Positions 11,618 through 12,616 of a stretch of DNA of 12,616 nt are shown one piece after another. This DNA comes from SZAS-79 sp038319115 (GTDB lineage: Bacteria; Pseudomonadota; Gammaproteobacteria; Burkholderiales; SG8-39), in contig JBBQCV010000099.1 of NCBI GenBank assembly GCA_038319115.1, positions 1-12,616 on the forward strand. Reading direction: 5' to 3'. A model generated the notes under the pieces. It was not told the DNA's origin and ran no database searches. It saw only the letters and a list, made by a program, of their open reading frames with translations. The number at the start of each line of letters is the position of its first letter. The first letter of the stretch is position 1. Position numbers and translations under genes: made by a program.

Positions 11618-12616
11618 ATGGAGACGCTCAAGGGCGGATCGGACGCGCTGTTCGTGCTGCTGGGCGCAATCATGGTGCTGGCGATGCACGCCGGCTTTGC
11701 GTTCCTCGAGCTGGGAACGGTGCGCTCCAAGAACCAGGTCAACGCGCTGGTCAAGATCCTCTCGGACTTCGCGGTATCGACGGTCGCGTACTTCTGCGTC
11801 GGCTACGGCATCGCCTACGGCATGAATTTCTTTGTTGGTGCCGAAGTGCTCGCGGAGAGGAACGGCTACGAGTTGGTCAAGTTCTTCTTCCTGCTCACTT
11901 TCGCCGCCGCCATCCCGGCCATCGTTTCGGGCGGGATCGCCGAGCGCGCCCGGTTCTATCCCCAGCTCGCCGCTTCGATGCTGCTGGTGGCGTTCGTCTA
12001 TCCGTTCTTCGAGGGCATTGCGTGGAACCAGCACTTCGGCGTGCAGGCCTGGCTCAAGGGCGCATTCGGGGCCGAGTTCCACGATTTCGCCGGCTCGGTC
12101 GTGGTCCACGCCGTCGGCGGCTGGATCGGGCTGGTGGCGGTGGTGCTGCTCGGTGCGCGCCGCGGGCGCTACATGAAGGACGGCCACGTCGCGGCGGCCC
12201 ACCCGCCCTCGTCCATCCCTTTCCTCGCCTTGGGGGCGTGGATTCTCGCGGTCGGCTGGTTCGGGTTCAACGTGATGTCGGCGCAGGAGATCGGCAAGCT
12301 GTCGGGACTGGTGGCCGTCAATTCGCTCATGGCTATGGTGGGCGGGACGCTGGCGGCGCTCATCGCGGGCCGGAACGACCCGGGGTTCGTGCACAACGGC
12401 CCTCTTGCGGGGCTAGTGGCGGTTTGTGCCGGATCCGACGTCATGCATCCAGTCGGCTCTTTCGTGGTGGGTGCGCTGGCCGGCGGGCTGTTCGTGTACA
12501 TGTTCACGCTGACCCAGAACCGCTGGAAGATCGACGATGTGCTCGGCGTGTGGCCGCTGCACGGCCTGTGCGGCGCATGGGGCGGAATCGCGTGCGGGAT
12601 TTTCGGGACGAAGGCA
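11618..12616 (+). CDS. amtB: Amt-family ammonium transporter, C-terminus beyond the window
   Basis: This is an inner-membrane channel-like transporter for ammonium. The frame is open from the ATG at 11618 to the right edge (333 codons). Many hydrophobic segments are visible, starting with DALFVLLGAIMVLAMHAGFA (9-28). Landmarks are AGFAFLELGTVRSKN (25-39), the Asp of DFAG (156-159), and the twin pore histidines His164 (VVVHAVGG) and His315 (WPLHGLCGAWGG). The protein starts straight in the first membrane helix, with no cleaved signal peptide as in E. coli AmtB. Members of this family are usually regulated by a PII protein (GlnK), but no glnK is seen upstream; it could lie to the right. Confidence 0.93.
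   Translation, partial: METLKGGSDALFVLLGAIMVLAMHAGFAFLELGTVRSKNQVNALVKILSDFAVSTVAYFCVGYGIAYGMNFFVGAEVLAERNGYELVKFFFLLTFAAAIPAIVSGGIAERARFYPQLAASMLLVAFVYPFFEGIAWNQHFGVQAWLKGAFGAEFHDFAGSVVVHAVGGWIGLVAVVLLGARRGRYMKDGHVAAAHPPSSIPFLALGAWILAVGWFGFNVMSAQEIGKLSGLVAVNSLMAMVGGTLAALIAGRNDPGFVHNGPLAGLVAVCAGSDVMHPVGSFVVGALAGGLFVYMFTLTQNRWKIDDVLGVWPLHGLCGAWGGIACGIFGTKA

Noticed and set aside
11603..12394. 263-codon minus-strand frame opposite amtB
   Set aside because: Antisense to conserved Amt membrane helices and pore histidines; the product is rich in charged residues with no family resemblance.
1..12616. CRISPR array, tRNA, rRNA, insertion sequence or phage attachment site
   Set aside because: No regularly spaced repeats, cloverleaf-like sequence, transposase or integrase gene, or terminal inverted repeats were seen; the only tandem repeat is the short one at 3678-3749.

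Overview
The window is GC-rich, densely coded bacterial DNA with few spacers (the longest without a gene is about 170 bases). The gene order aat-bpt-pyrD followed by an RnfB-type ferredoxin, nth and a DUF1841 gene, together with a Bug/TctC-type binding protein, points to a betaproteobacterium, most likely Burkholderiales. This is inferred from gene content and order; no rRNA or other marker is present to fix the taxon.

Layout. From 6273 leftwards to the window edge the minus strand carries a closely packed run, in transcription order: a secreted Bug/TctC binding protein, a PhnD-like binding-fold protein without a signal peptide, a Tat-type Rieske protein, aat, bpt, pyrD, a short 2[4Fe-4S] ferredoxin, nth, and the first 15 codons of a DUF1841 gene. 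The last six are housekeeping: N-end-rule aminoacyl-transferases, pyrimidine synthesis, electron transfer and DNA repair. The aat/bpt and pyrD/ferredoxin pairs overlap. The first three look like an accessory uptake/redox group placed ahead of the housekeeping operon.

From 6413 to 8530 lie two divergently transcribed paralogues of the ornithine cyclodeaminase/mu-crystallin family, which share an unusual nucleotide-binding loop. Next comes a Phd/YefM antitoxin-PIN toxin module (8683-9364). A 26-bp near-perfect palindrome lies on top of its promoter, and its codon use is less GC-rich than its surroundings, so it is probably a mobile insertion. On the minus strand, 11451 to 9464 holds a UbiD-family decarboxylase and a UbiX flavin prenyltransferase two bases apart. 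Since UbiX makes the prenylated FMN that UbiD enzymes need, the pair forms a complete decarboxylase unit; the UbiD is not the typical ubiquinone-pathway type. From 11618 an Amt ammonium transporter runs off the right edge, behind a possible NtrC-type operator.

The centre of the window (UbiD/UbiX, two OCD-family proteins, Bug protein, PhnD-like protein, Rieske protein) may be a catabolic neighbourhood for an unknown organic acid. That is inference from proximity. No wholly new system is obvious. The points most worth a second look are the OCD paralogue pair, the variant Rieske protein, the atypical UbiD, and the toxin-antitoxin operator.
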